This document shows, in pieces, positions 24,185-33,375 of a stretch of 64,000 nucleotides of DNA. The notes beneath the pieces were generated by a model, which did no database searches, was not told where the DNA came from, and saw nothing but the letters and a program-made list of their open reading frames with translations. The position numbers were made by a program, and so were the translations under genes. The stretch is from Zavarzinella sp. (GTDB lineage Bacteria > Planctomycetota > Planctomycetia > Gemmatales > Gemmataceae), in the NCBI GenBank assembly GCA_041399155.1, contig JAWKTI010000001.1:744001-808000 (forward strand), given 5' to 3'. How positions within the stretch are numbered: the first letter of the stretch is position 1; each line of letters opens with the position of its first letter.

Positions 24185-25738
24185 ATGCCACTGCAGATTT
24201 ACAACACGTTGGAACGGACAAAAAAGCCTCTGGCGAAAGCACCAGGCGAAAAAGTAACGATGTATGTCTGCGGTCCCACGGTTTACAAACCCAGCCACAT
24301 CGGCCATATGGTGGGCCCGGTGATTTTTGACACCGTGAAACGCTACCTGCAATACCTGGGCTATCCCGTAGAGTGGGTGGTCAATATCACCGATGTCGAC
24401 GACAAACTGATTGCCGCAGCCGAGAAGCAGAATACCACCGTGGCAGAACTGGCGGAACGGATGACGGCCGACTACTTCAAATGCCTGCAACAACTGAACG
24501 TGACAGGCATCGATCAGTTCCCACGGGCGACGGAATATATCGACAACATGACGGAAGTGATCGGCAAGCTGATTGCGACCGATTTTGCGTACCCCGCTGA
24601 TGGCGATGTCTATTTCAACGTGGCACAGGATACCGATTACGGCAAACTGTGCGGCTTTGATCCCGAAGAACTGGAAGCGGGCAGCCGCATCGAAGTGGGC
24701 ACCCGCAAGAAGAATCCGGGCGATTTCGCCTTGTGGAAATGTGCCAAACCGGGCGAGCCCGCCTGGGACAGTCCGTGGGGCAAAGGCCGACCGGGCTGGC
24801 ACATCGAATGTACCTGCATGGCGATGAAACTGCTGGGCGAAACAATCGACATCCATGGGGGTGGTCTGGATTTGCGTTTCCCCCACCACGAAAACGAGCT
24901 GGCTCAGTCGGAAAGCGTTAGTGGCAAACCATTTGCGCGAATCTGGATGCACAACGGCCTGCTGAAAACCGGCAAATCGAAAATGGCAGGGTCCGTGGGG
25001 AACGTGCTGAACGTGGCGGACGCTCTCCAGCACGTTTCGGGCGAAGTGCTGCGGTTTTTCATGCTGCAGACGCACTACCGCTCTCCCATTGACCTGGGTG
25101 AGTGGGAACCCGGCAAACCCGACGCCGGACCGATCCCACCTGGGCTGGTCTCCGCACGCAAAGGTTACGATACCTTTGTTCGTTTTGCTGAACGCTACCA
25201 GCGAATTATCGGAACCAGCTTCTACGACCTGCAACCAGCGACCACCGCGGCAGAACGGGAGAAACTGCCACTGCCGGACGGACTGAAAGAGCATTATGTG
25301 CGGTTTCGGGAAGTGATGGACGACGATTTCAACACCGGTGGGGGCACTGCCACAATGTTTGAGCTGGTGACATCACTCAATGCCATGGCCGATGCAAACA
25401 AACTGGAAGACCCAGCAAATCGTTCTGCTGTCGCACTGGAAGAATTTCATCAGGGGTCGATACTGCTGAAAGAATTCGGCAACCTGCTGGGCATTTTCCA
25501 GCACGCACCCGAAGCGGCCAGCATTGGCGGTGGGGATCAGTTGGTCTCTGGCCTGATGGATCTGCTGATTGAACTGCGGAACAACCTCCGCACGTTGGCA
25601 AAGGGGATTACGGATAAAACCGACCCCACCCGCAAGGGACTGTTTGACCAGACCGACATCATCCGCAAGCGACTTGCAGAGATCGGCGTGACACTGGAAG
25701 ACCGCACCGGCGGCACCACCTGGCGCATTGAAGGGTAA
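24185..25738 (+). CDS. cysS: cysteine--tRNA ligase with altered KMSKS loop
   Basis: A 517-aa class I synthetase that charges tRNA-Cys. The zinc and cysteine-binding features are present (YVCGPTVYKPSHIGHM with HIGH as HIGH, GWHIECTCMAMKLLG, FPHHENELAQSE). The second ATP-site motif, normally KMSKSLGN, reads KMAGSVGN, so the second lysine is replaced by Gly. The anticodon-binding C-terminus is present but has an insertion-rich region around residues 310-360. GGAG precedes the ATG by about 12 bp. Monocistronic. Confidence 0.95.
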   Translation: MPLQIYNTLERTKKPLAKAPGEKVTMYVCGPTVYKPSHIGHMVGPVIFDTVKRYLQYLGYPVEWVVNITDVDDKLIAAAEKQNTTVAELAERMTADYFKCLQQLNVTGIDQFPRATEYIDNMTEVIGKLIATDFAYPADGDVYFNVAQDTDYGKLCGFDPEELEAGSRIEVGTRKKNPGDFALWKCAKPGEPAWDSPWGKGRPGWHIECTCMAMKLLGETIDIHGGGLDLRFPHHENELAQSESVSGKPFARIWMHNGLLKTGKSKMAGSVGNVLNVADALQHVSGEVLRFFMLQTHYRSPIDLGEWEPGKPDAGPIPPGLVSARKGYDTFVRFAERYQRIIGTSFYDLQPATTAAEREKLPLPDGLKEHYVRFREVMDDDFNTGGGTATMFELVTSLNAMADANKLEDPANRSAVALEEFHQGSILLKEFGNLLGIFQHAPEAASIGGGDQLVSGLMDLLIELRNNLRTLAKGITDKTDPTRKGLFDQTDIIRKRLAEIGVTLEDRTGGTTWRIEG

Positions 25739-25815
25739 GCTGGTGTATTGACGGGTAAGACCTTATCGGTCATTCCTTCGAGTTATCTGTCCAAATACAA
25801 CGGCATATTGAAGGA

Positions 25816-28800
25816 TCAGTCAGGAAGCTGATTCGCCGGCATCCACCCCGCCCCTTCCAGCAGGGCAAGGATGGAGAGGCCAGCACGATATCCGTAATAA
25901 GTTCCATTGACAGAAGTCAAGTCCGTGTACATTGTGTTGATCCATTGCTGATGCAGAGAATCTGACAATCTGCTTGCAGCCATCAGCCAGCGTTCAGTAC
26001 CAATATCCAGGTAATTACTTGGTGGATTTGCGACAGTATCGACCTTGTTAAACAAACTCAAGCTAGGATCGATGCCAGCGACAGCAAACAACTGTACTAA
26101 ATAATGCGGATAGTAATCACTAAAGCCAGTAGAGTAAACGCCATTGCGATTCAACGCCCAGTTGTAGTATTGCCCAGCACTGTTCCAGTAACCACTAAGG
26201 CCAAGTTTCACACGGTTCGCACGCTGCAGTGCATCTGCACTTTGGACTTGGTTTCCTAGTTCCTGAAATGTATTGGCGACGGCAGCTAAGCCATTCAGTA
26301 CTTCATCATTATCCATGAAATATTTAAACTGATCAATCATTCGAGCAGGTATTGTTTTCGGATGGGTATTGATGTAAGTGACCCATTCGGCAGTATGCCC
26401 CCATGCCAGTCCATCGGTTTCATCTGTCAGTTCAAGTAGCAAGTTATAACTACGATTGATTGCAATTAGTAGATCTGCCTGTTCTTGCGTAGTCAGTTCG
26501 TCATAGCCACCTGCACGGATAAAACGGTCCACAAATTGCAGAAACAATGCTGCAGAACTATCCATTGCATCCATGTAGATCGGGTATTGTGCAGCGTTTG
26601 CCTCATCACCTTCGATAGGCGTATAAAGTCGAATTGTTGGATTGGCAACTGTGCCAACGTAATCCAGCCAATATCCATCTTCTTCCTGATTCTGGATCTG
26701 CCAACGTAACCAGTCTGCAGCAACCTGCAGTGCATCTGCATCTTGTGTCCATTCGTGGTACGCAAGCATCGCCATCATCGAGTGATTGGCAAAATAAGGT
26801 GCAATCCAAATGGAAGCATTTGGATTATTTGCATCAATTTCGACCATGTTGATTGCACCACTGTTTAGCTGGCTATTCTTCAAGTAACCAATTAAACGTG
26901 CAATCTCACTTTGATCAATCAAAACAATCCGAATGTCCGCCTCTGAAGAGAGAGAACCATCGCTTACTCTTGCACGCAATGTGAAGATCGATTGATTAGC
27001 AAGATTGTGACTAGTATTGTAAGTAACAGTTCCATTGGATGAAATCATGAACACATCGTTCGGATCTCCACTCACTTCTGTAAACGTTAGCGATGCACCA
27101 ACATCCGGATCTGTTGCTGTTAGCATCCCTACCGTAGTCGAATTGTCTGCATGTATAAACGTTGCTGACTGAAGCGTGGGGGCTTCGTTCACATTATTAA
27201 TGACAATCACGACCGAAGCGGTACCAACCAGACTCGTTGCATCCGTGGCACTGACGGTCAGATTTCGCTGTGTCAGAGCCTCAAAGTTCAGCAGCGTACC
27301 ATTCGCAACACGAATCTGCCCTGTAGAGCTGTTGATTGAAAACGCACCGTCACTGTTACCGGTGGTAATTGCATAAGTAATGCCACTACCTTCCGGATCC
27401 GTAGCCGAAACTGAACCAACAACAGTATTGTTCGCCGAGTTTTCATTAACACTGAAGTTGTACGTTTCCTGGCTGAAGACCGGGGCTTCGTTCACATTCG
27501 TCAAATTGATCGTCATTGTGGCATCGGTCGTGAGAGTTCCGTCTGATACCCGCACCACCACGCTGTACGTGGGTGCGGTTTCAAAGTTAAGAACGGCAGA
27601 ATTCACACGAATCTGGCCATTGCTCGAATTAATCACAAACGGCGTACCGGTGGTGATCATCGTAAAGGTCAGTGGGGCACTTTCCGGATCGCTGGCAAGC
27701 ACCGTTCCCACGAGCGTGTTCACGGCACTATTTTCAGACACACTGAAGGTCTGATTCGCCATCACAGGTGGTTCGTTCACATTATTAATTGCAATCATCA
27801 CAGAAGCAGTGCCGACCTGACTCGTTGCATCGGTGGCACTGACTGTCAGATTTCGCTGTGTCAGAGCCTCAAAGTTCAGCAGCGTACCATTCGCAACACG
27901 AATCTGCCCTGTAGAGCTGTTGATTGAAAACGCACCGTCACTGTTGCCTGTGGTAAATGCATAAGTAATGCCAGTACCTTCCGGATCCGTAGCCGAAACT
28001 GAACCAACAACAGTATTGTTCACCGAGTTTTCATTGACACTGAAGCTGTACGTGGGCTGGCTGAAGACCGGTGACTCGTTGACATTGGTGACGTTGATCG
28101 TCATTGTGGCATCGGTCGTGAGAGTTCCTTCTGATACCCGCACCACCACGTTGTACGTGGGGGTCACTTCGTGGTTCAGCACCGCAGAGTTCACACGAAT
28201 CTGGCCATTGCTCGAATTGATCACAAACGGCGTACCGGTGGTGATCATCGTAAAAGTCAGTGGGGCACTTTCCGGATCGCTGGCAAGCACCGTACCCACG
28301 AGTGTGTTCACGGCACTATTTTCCGGCACACTGAAGGTCTGATTCGCCATCACTGGTGGTTCGTTCACATTATTAATTGCAATCACCACTGAAGCAGTGC
28401 CAACCAGGCTCGCGGTATCGGTGGCGCTGACGGTCAGATTTCGCTGTGTCAGAGCCTCAAAGTTCAGCAGCGTACCATTGGCGACAGTAATCTGGCCCGT
28501 GGTGGCATTGATTGCAAATGCCCCGTCGCTGTTACCTGCGGTAATGGCATATGTCAGCGCGGTGCCTTCCGGATCGGTGGCAGAAACTGTACCTACAACG
28601 GTATTGTTAGTGGCGTTTTCATTCACATTAAAGTTGTACGTGGGCTGGCTGAATACCGGTGGCTCATTCACATCGGTCACATTGATGGTGATGATGCCTG
28701 TATCGCTTTTACCGCCAACAACTTCGTTGGCACGTACAGTCAACTGGAAGCTGGGTAGCGTTTCATGGTCAAACAGTGCCGGGTTGGCAACCGTCAGCAC

Positions 28801-30984
28801 ACCCGTGGTGGCATCAATTGCTACTTTGCCATCAGCATTCCCACTAATAATGTCGAACGTCCAGGCTTTGGTATCCGGATCGATCGCATCCACCCGACCG
28901 ATCACCGTATCCACAGGCGAATTTTCCGGCACATTGAATGTCTGGTTGTTTAACAGTGGGGCCTGATTCTGGTAGTTGGGGTTGAAAATCGCCCGCATTG
29001 CCAATCGGCCTTCAGTGGCACCATCGTTTACCAGAACTTTCAATTCCAGTCGTTGTTTCACCGCGGGGTGAAGTTCAAATGTCACCACGCCCGTTTCTGG
29101 ATTTCTGGAAAACGTGGCGGCGGGTGCCATGCCACTGGTGCCGTAAATCAACGCCGGGTTATTGTGGGCGGCACTGCCCAGCGAAGCCACGACGGGACTG
29201 CTGGTAATCCCAACGCCGTTCCAGGCTTTGAGGTCGCCATTCGGCATCAAAACGTAATATCCACCCCCCGCTGCATTGCTGCCGTTGGTGCTGAGGAAGT
29301 ACCATTCCTGTTCACCACGGAAACTGAAAGCAAAGGGGGCTCGTGTCAGGCCGAAACGATCTTTCGCTTCAAATAAGGGATCTCGCACCACGGTGGGGCG
29401 GGAAGTGGCAATTGACGCAGGGTTACTGTACGCACCCGTGCCCGCAAGATCCGCTACCGCAGGAAGTTGCAGCGATGTGTTAATCGACAGGCCATCCCAC
29501 GCATAGAGCTTGCTGTCCGGCATCAGGAAGTAGTAATTCCCACCGACAGGGTTCGAATTATTGGTAGCAGCAAAGAAAAATTCCTGCCTGCCAAAAAAGT
29601 TAAACGCATACGGTGGTGCGGTAAGCCCGAACCGCATTTTCACATCGTACAATGGGCCAGTGTTAACGTAAGTAGTTGCTGCAACTGGATTTACTGCACG
29701 GTACAACTGCTGAGGATTCAAGCGAACCGTGGGATTGTTGTACGGGGCTTCATCGAAATCTGCTACACGATTGGAAGCCTGAACGGTGCTGACGAACGTC
29801 ACTCCATCGAAAGCATACAAAGCGTTGTCATTCGCGATCACATAATAACCACCGTTGGCTGCATTGCTGCCGTTGGTGCTTTCAAACCAGAACTCCTGCT
29901 GGCCAAAAAAGTTATAAGCGTATGGTGGATTCGTCAGCCCCAGCCTGGTTTTCAGTTCGAACAGGGGTGCGGGTGTCTGCACCACACCAGTGAACTGCCG
30001 CAACAGATTATCCCCGTTCGGATCGGTTACGGTGGGCTGTAGGTTAATCACTTCCTGCCCAGGCCCGAATTCAACTGCTGTCGTGCCTGTGATGGTGGGG
30101 CGTTGATTTTCCACCTGCAGGTCGAAGGTGCGGCTCTGCTGAATGCCATTTCGCGTGGCAGTCACTTGAATGCTGACATTGCGGGCAAACGAGGGATGAA
30201 AATCGACTACCAGTTGCTGACCCACCACCTGAGCAGAAACGCCGGGCACAGTACTGTGCTGGGCGTTGGTGAGCAGGCCGGGGTTCTGATAAACATTCCC
30301 CACACCAAGCAGATTGAAATCTACTTCCAGTGGGCTGCTGGCCAGCGAAACGCCATTGTACCGCACCAACTGATTGGTGGGCAGCAGCATAAAGTAGTTG
30401 AAACCAGTGGGATTGCTGCCATTGGAGCTAATGAGAAACTTCTCATTAGCTCCAAAATAATTGAAGTAAGTAGCGGTCTGCTTCAGCCCCAGCCGATCGC
30501 TGATTTCTGCAAGCAGACTCGTTTGCGTAACCGTGGGCACCTGCGTGGCACCCGTTAGAATTGCTGGATTCTTGTAGATATCGTTCGATTCGGATTGTGA
30601 AAACGGATTCGCGTTAAAATCAGCCACGGGTGTGGCATTCAGCGTCGCACGAATGTTGCCCCGCCAGGCATACAGGCGATTGGTGTCAAACAGCAGGTAG
30701 TAGCCACCGTTGGCTGCATTGCTGCCGTTGCTCGAAAGAAAATACTTTTCCCCCGCACCGCGGATGTTCTGTGCGTTCACCAGTTCCGGTTGCGTCAGTC
30801 CCAATTGCTGTTTCAAGTCAAAAATTGGGTTACTGATGGCAATCTGGTAAGTCGCTGGCAACCCGCCATGCATATCGTTAAGACCATACGATTGCTGCAG
30901 CACACCATGATCGATGGTGAATGTCGCGGGGAGACTGCGGTCTTCCAATGGTAGCAGGGAAAGTCGGGCAGAAATGTTGGACAT
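25816..30984 (-). CDS. giant secreted cadherin-repeat protein
   Basis: 1722 aa. The N-terminus RLSLLPLEDRSLPATF is the planctomycete LEDR-type leader of large surface proteins. Residues about 35-640 hold five copies of a ~90-residue unit with the pattern F(D/E)(L/V/A)K.R(L/F)GL, then F.G..E.(W/F)(Y/F)..(S/T)NGSN, then GG.YY.L.P...L.AW(N/D)G. Residues about 675-1350 hold seven cadherin-like repeats with calcium-binding motifs such as DPE and NENS. The last ~370 residues (ASIWIAPYFANHSMMAMLAY, LRWQIQNQEEDGYWLDYVG) look like an alpha/alpha-toroid, possibly glycosidase-like. It is probably an adhesin or surface enzyme. AGGAGG lies 5' of the ATG. Confidence 0.88.
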   Translation of the reverse strand: MSNISARLSLLPLEDRSLPATFTIDHGVLQQSYGLNDMHGGLPATYQIAISNPIFDLKQQLGLTQPELVNAQNIRGAGEKYFLSSNGSNAANGGYYLLFDTNRLYAWRGNIRATLNATPVADFNANPFSQSESNDIYKNPAILTGATQVPTVTQTSLLAEISDRLGLKQTATYFNYFGANEKFLISSNGSNPTGFNYFMLLPTNQLVRYNGVSLASSPLEVDFNLLGVGNVYQNPGLLTNAQHSTVPGVSAQVVGQQLVVDFHPSFARNVSIQVTATRNGIQQSRTFDLQVENQRPTITGTTAVEFGPGQEVINLQPTVTDPNGDNLLRQFTGVVQTPAPLFELKTRLGLTNPPYAYNFFGQQEFWFESTNGSNAANGGYYVIANDNALYAFDGVTFVSTVQASNRVADFDEAPYNNPTVRLNPQQLYRAVNPVAATTYVNTGPLYDVKMRFGLTAPPYAFNFFGRQEFFFAATNNSNPVGGNYYFLMPDSKLYAWDGLSINTSLQLPAVADLAGTGAYSNPASIATSRPTVVRDPLFEAKDRFGLTRAPFAFSFRGEQEWYFLSTNGSNAAGGGYYVLMPNGDLKAWNGVGITSSPVVASLGSAAHNNPALIYGTSGMAPAATFSRNPETGVVTFELHPAVKQRLELKVLVNDGATEGRLAMRAIFNPNYQNQAPLLNNQTFNVPENSPVDTVIGRVDAIDPDTKAWTFDIISGNADGKVAIDATTGVLTVANPALFDHETLPSFQLTVRANEVVGGKSDTGIITINVTDVNEPPVFSQPTYNFNVNENATNNTVVGTVSATDPEGTALTYAITAGNSDGAFAINATTGQITVANGTLLNFEALTQRNLTVSATDTASLVGTASVVIAINNVNEPPVMANQTFSVPENSAVNTLVGTVLASDPESAPLTFTMITTGTPFVINSSNGQIRVNSAVLNHEVTPTYNVVVRVSEGTLTTDATMTINVTNVNESPVFSQPTYSFSVNENSVNNTVVGSVSATDPEGTGITYAFTTGNSDGAFSINSSTGQIRVANGTLLNFEALTQRNLTVSATDATSQVGTASVMIAINNVNEPPVMANQTFSVSENSAVNTLVGTVLASDPESAPLTFTMITTGTPFVINSSNGQIRVNSAVLNFETAPTYSVVVRVSDGTLTTDATMTINLTNVNEAPVFSQETYNFSVNENSANNTVVGSVSATDPEGSGITYAITTGNSDGAFSINSSTGQIRVANGTLLNFEALTQRNLTVSATDATSLVGTASVVIVINNVNEAPTLQSATFIHADNSTTVGMLTATDPDVGASLTFTEVSGDPNDVFMISSNGTVTYNTSHNLANQSIFTLRARVSDGSLSSEADIRIVLIDQSEIARLIGYLKNSQLNSGAINMVEIDANNPNASIWIAPYFANHSMMAMLAYHEWTQDADALQVAADWLRWQIQNQEEDGYWLDYVGTVANPTIRLYTPIEGDEANAAQYPIYMDAMDSSAALFLQFVDRFIRAGGYDELTTQEQADLLIAINRSYNLLLELTDETDGLAWGHTAEWVTYINTHPKTIPARMIDQFKYFMDNDEVLNGLAAVANTFQELGNQVQSADALQRANRVKLGLSGYWNSAGQYYNWALNRNGVYSTGFSDYYPHYLVQLFAVAGIDPSLSLFNKVDTVANPPSNYLDIGTERWLMAASRLSDSLHQQWINTMYTDLTSVNGTYYGYRAGLSILALLEGAGWMPANQLPD
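27180..28760. repeat. 588-bp tandem repeat inside the cadherin gene
   Basis: The marker GATTTCGCTGTGTCAGAGCC recurs at 27261, 27849 and 28437, exactly 588 bp apart. The unit encodes two cadherin domains (196 codons), and about 2.7 copies are present with high nucleotide identity, indicating recent duplication or ongoing homogenisation. Confidence 0.85.
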
Positions 30985-31261
30985 AGGAGGCTCTCTTGAT
31001 GGACTACAACAGTTATAACAAATCCCCAGGCAAAATCTGACTCAATTTTCTAAAAATTGTGCCAGGAAAATACTCTTCATATTTTCTTCATATTTGTACC
31101 ACACTTCTTTTGTGGGCTGGCTTCTTGAATAACGCTGCACATGGCCCAAAACGGACACCATATTCACCAGATACGCACCAAATTGGCCGATGTGGGAGGC
31201 GATTTCTACCATAACTGTTGCAGTTTTTCAGCCACTTGCTGCTTGAACCGATGAGAATTTA

Positions 31262-32740
31262 ATGAGTTTAATTGAAACGACCGCGACCGAACTGTTGAAA
31301 CTGCAAGCCAGTGGTGCTGCCAGTTCACTGGATATTACCAAAGCATTTCTGGCACATATCGACCAGCACGAAACTCGCATTCAGGCGTTTATGCACGTCG
31401 ACCGCGACGGTGCGGTTGCTCAGGCAGAGGCAATCGATGCCAAACGCAAGCAGGGCAAGCAGTTAGGGAAACTGGCCGGCGTGCCGATCGCCATCAAAGA
31501 TGTGCTGTGTACCCACGGCAAGCCGACTACCTGTTCCAGCAAAATGCTGCAGAACTTTCGCCCCCCGTACAACGCCCACGTGATTGAACGGTTGCAGGCA
31601 GAAGATGCGGTGATTATCGGCAAGACCAACATGGACGAATTCGCCATGGGGTCTTCCACCGAAAACAGTGCCTACCACACCACCCGCAATCCGTGGGATA
31701 CCGACCGCATCCCAGGTGGTAGCTCTGGTGGGTCTGCCGCAGCCGTCGCGGCCTGTTTCGCACCCTTTTCGCTGGGCACCGATACGGGTGGCTCAATTCG
31801 TCAACCTGCCAGCCTCTGTGGTATTGTGGGACTGAAACCCACCTACGGGCGAGTTTCGCGATACGGTCTGATTGCATTTGCCAGTTCGCTCGATCAGGTG
31901 GGGCCTTTTACCCACGATATAGCCGATTGTGCCCTGCTTACGGAAGTCATTGCAGGCCACGATTCCCGCGACAGTACGTGCGTCTCGCAACCTGTACCAC
32001 AATATTCCAATACATTCGATCAACCATATCGCAATATTACAATTGGTATTGCCAAGGAATATTTCGCAGGTGGCCTGGATGCCGAAGTGGAACTTGCCGT
32101 GCGAGCAGCCCTGCAGGTATACGCACAGCAGGGTGCGACAATTAAAGAAATCTCACTTCCCACAAGTCCTTACGCAGTAGCCACTTACTACATTGTGGCC
32201 ACCGCAGAGGCTTCCAGTAACCTGGCACGTTACGAGGGGATGCACTACGGCTATCGAACTCCCAGTGCGAAAGCAGAGCACCTGGATCTGATCCAGACCT
32301 ACAGCCGCACGCGGGCAGAGGGATTTGGCAAAGAAGTCCAGCGACGCATCATGCTGGGCACCTATGTGCTGTCCAGTGGCTATTACGATGCCTACTATCT
32401 GAAAGCCTTGAAGGTGCGTCGGCTGATCAAGAACGATTTTGACAAAGCATTTGCGGAATGCGATGTGATTATTGGCCCCACGGCACCTTCGGCAGCGTTT
32501 CGCATTGGGGAAAAAACCGCAGACCCACTGGCGATGTACCTATCCGATATTTACACAATCAGTTGTAATCTGGCAGGGATTGCCGGCATGAGCATTCCGT
32601 GCGGCTTCACCAGCACCGGCCTGCCAATTGGCTTGCAATTACAGGTGCAGTCGTTTGAAGAAGAAAAACTCATGCGCATCGCACGGATGTACGAGCGTGA
32701 GACTCAGTGGCACCTGAAACGCCCAAAACTAACCCCATGA
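31262..32740 (+). CDS. gatA: Asp-tRNA(Asn)/Glu-tRNA(Gln) amidotransferase subunit A
   Basis: A 492-aa amidase-signature enzyme. The Ser-cisSer-Lys triad is visible: Lys in GVPIAIKDVLCT, cis-Ser in GTDTGGSIRQPAS, and nucleophile Ser in PGGSSGGSAAAVAA. It hydrolyses glutamine to feed ammonia to the GatB subunit, which amidates misacylated tRNA. gatB and gatC are not adjacent. Presence of GatA agrees with a non-discriminating GluRS (gltX here). No clear Shine-Dalgarno site. The next gene starts 10 bp downstream. Confidence 0.96.
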   Translation: MSLIETTATELLKLQASGAASSLDITKAFLAHIDQHETRIQAFMHVDRDGAVAQAEAIDAKRKQGKQLGKLAGVPIAIKDVLCTHGKPTTCSSKMLQNFRPPYNAHVIERLQAEDAVIIGKTNMDEFAMGSSTENSAYHTTRNPWDTDRIPGGSSGGSAAAVAACFAPFSLGTDTGGSIRQPASLCGIVGLKPTYGRVSRYGLIAFASSLDQVGPFTHDIADCALLTEVIAGHDSRDSTCVSQPVPQYSNTFDQPYRNITIGIAKEYFAGGLDAEVELAVRAALQVYAQQGATIKEISLPTSPYAVATYYIVATAEASSNLARYEGMHYGYRTPSAKAEHLDLIQTYSRTRAEGFGKEVQRRIMLGTYVLSSGYYDAYYLKALKVRRLIKNDFDKAFAECDVIIGPTAPSAAFRIGEKTADPLAMYLSDIYTISCNLAGIAGMSIPCGFTSTGLPIGLQLQVQSFEEEKLMRIARMYERETQWHLKRPKLTP

Positions 32741-32750
32741 GACCGATCCG

Positions 32751-33242
32751 ATGCGGTTAGGAATCATTTCTGATACGCACGACCAGTTGGAACGCACGCA
32801 ACGTGCGATAGCCGCACTGTTGGAAGCGGGTGCGACCCATTTTTGCCACTGTGGCGATTTTTGCTGTGGGGAAATTCTGGAACTGTTTTCTCCCCACTCC
32901 ACGTGGTATGTGTATGGCAATAACGACGACTACATCATCCCACGGTTAATGGAAATCTCGGCAGAATATCCCAATCTGATCAGCCTGCAGTGGGGCGGCA
33001 TCTTTGAACTGGCAGGAAAACGGATCGGCGTCACTCACGGCCACCTGTTGAAGGAAGTGAAAGCCCTGTTGCAGGCAAAGCCCGATTTTCTGCTCTCGGG
33101 ACACTCCCACATCGCCAACAGGTGGGAACAGGATGGCGTGCAGCGAATCAACCCAGGGGCCATCTTCCGCGCCCACCCATTTACCGTGGCCGTTCTGGAC
33201 CTGGAAAGTGGCACCACCGAGCAGATCGTGGTTGGGAAGTAA
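32751..33242 (+). CDS. YfcE/MJ0936-type metallophosphoesterase
   Basis: A 163-aa calcineurin-like phosphodiesterase. Metal-binding motifs in order: IISDTHD (DxH), HCGDFC (GD), YGNNDD (GNxD), VTHGH and SGHSHIAN (GHxH), all intact. This subfamily hydrolyses small phosphodiesters; substrate unknown. It follows gatA by 10 bp on the same strand, so the two may be cotranscribed. Confidence 0.9.
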   Translation: MRLGIISDTHDQLERTQRAIAALLEAGATHFCHCGDFCCGEILELFSPHSTWYVYGNNDDYIIPRLMEISAEYPNLISLQWGGIFELAGKRIGVTHGHLLKEVKALLQAKPDFLLSGHSHIANRWEQDGVQRINPGAIFRAHPFTVAVLDLESGTTEQIVVGK

Positions 33243-33375
33243 ATCCGCATAACTGATTGTCAGAAAAGACCTTGCAACGATTTCCACAGAATTAAGCCTA
33301 ATTTTTCATTTTTTGCAAAATATTTCATAGTACGGCACGAAATACAATTTAATTCCCGTTCATCGAGGTGCGTCC

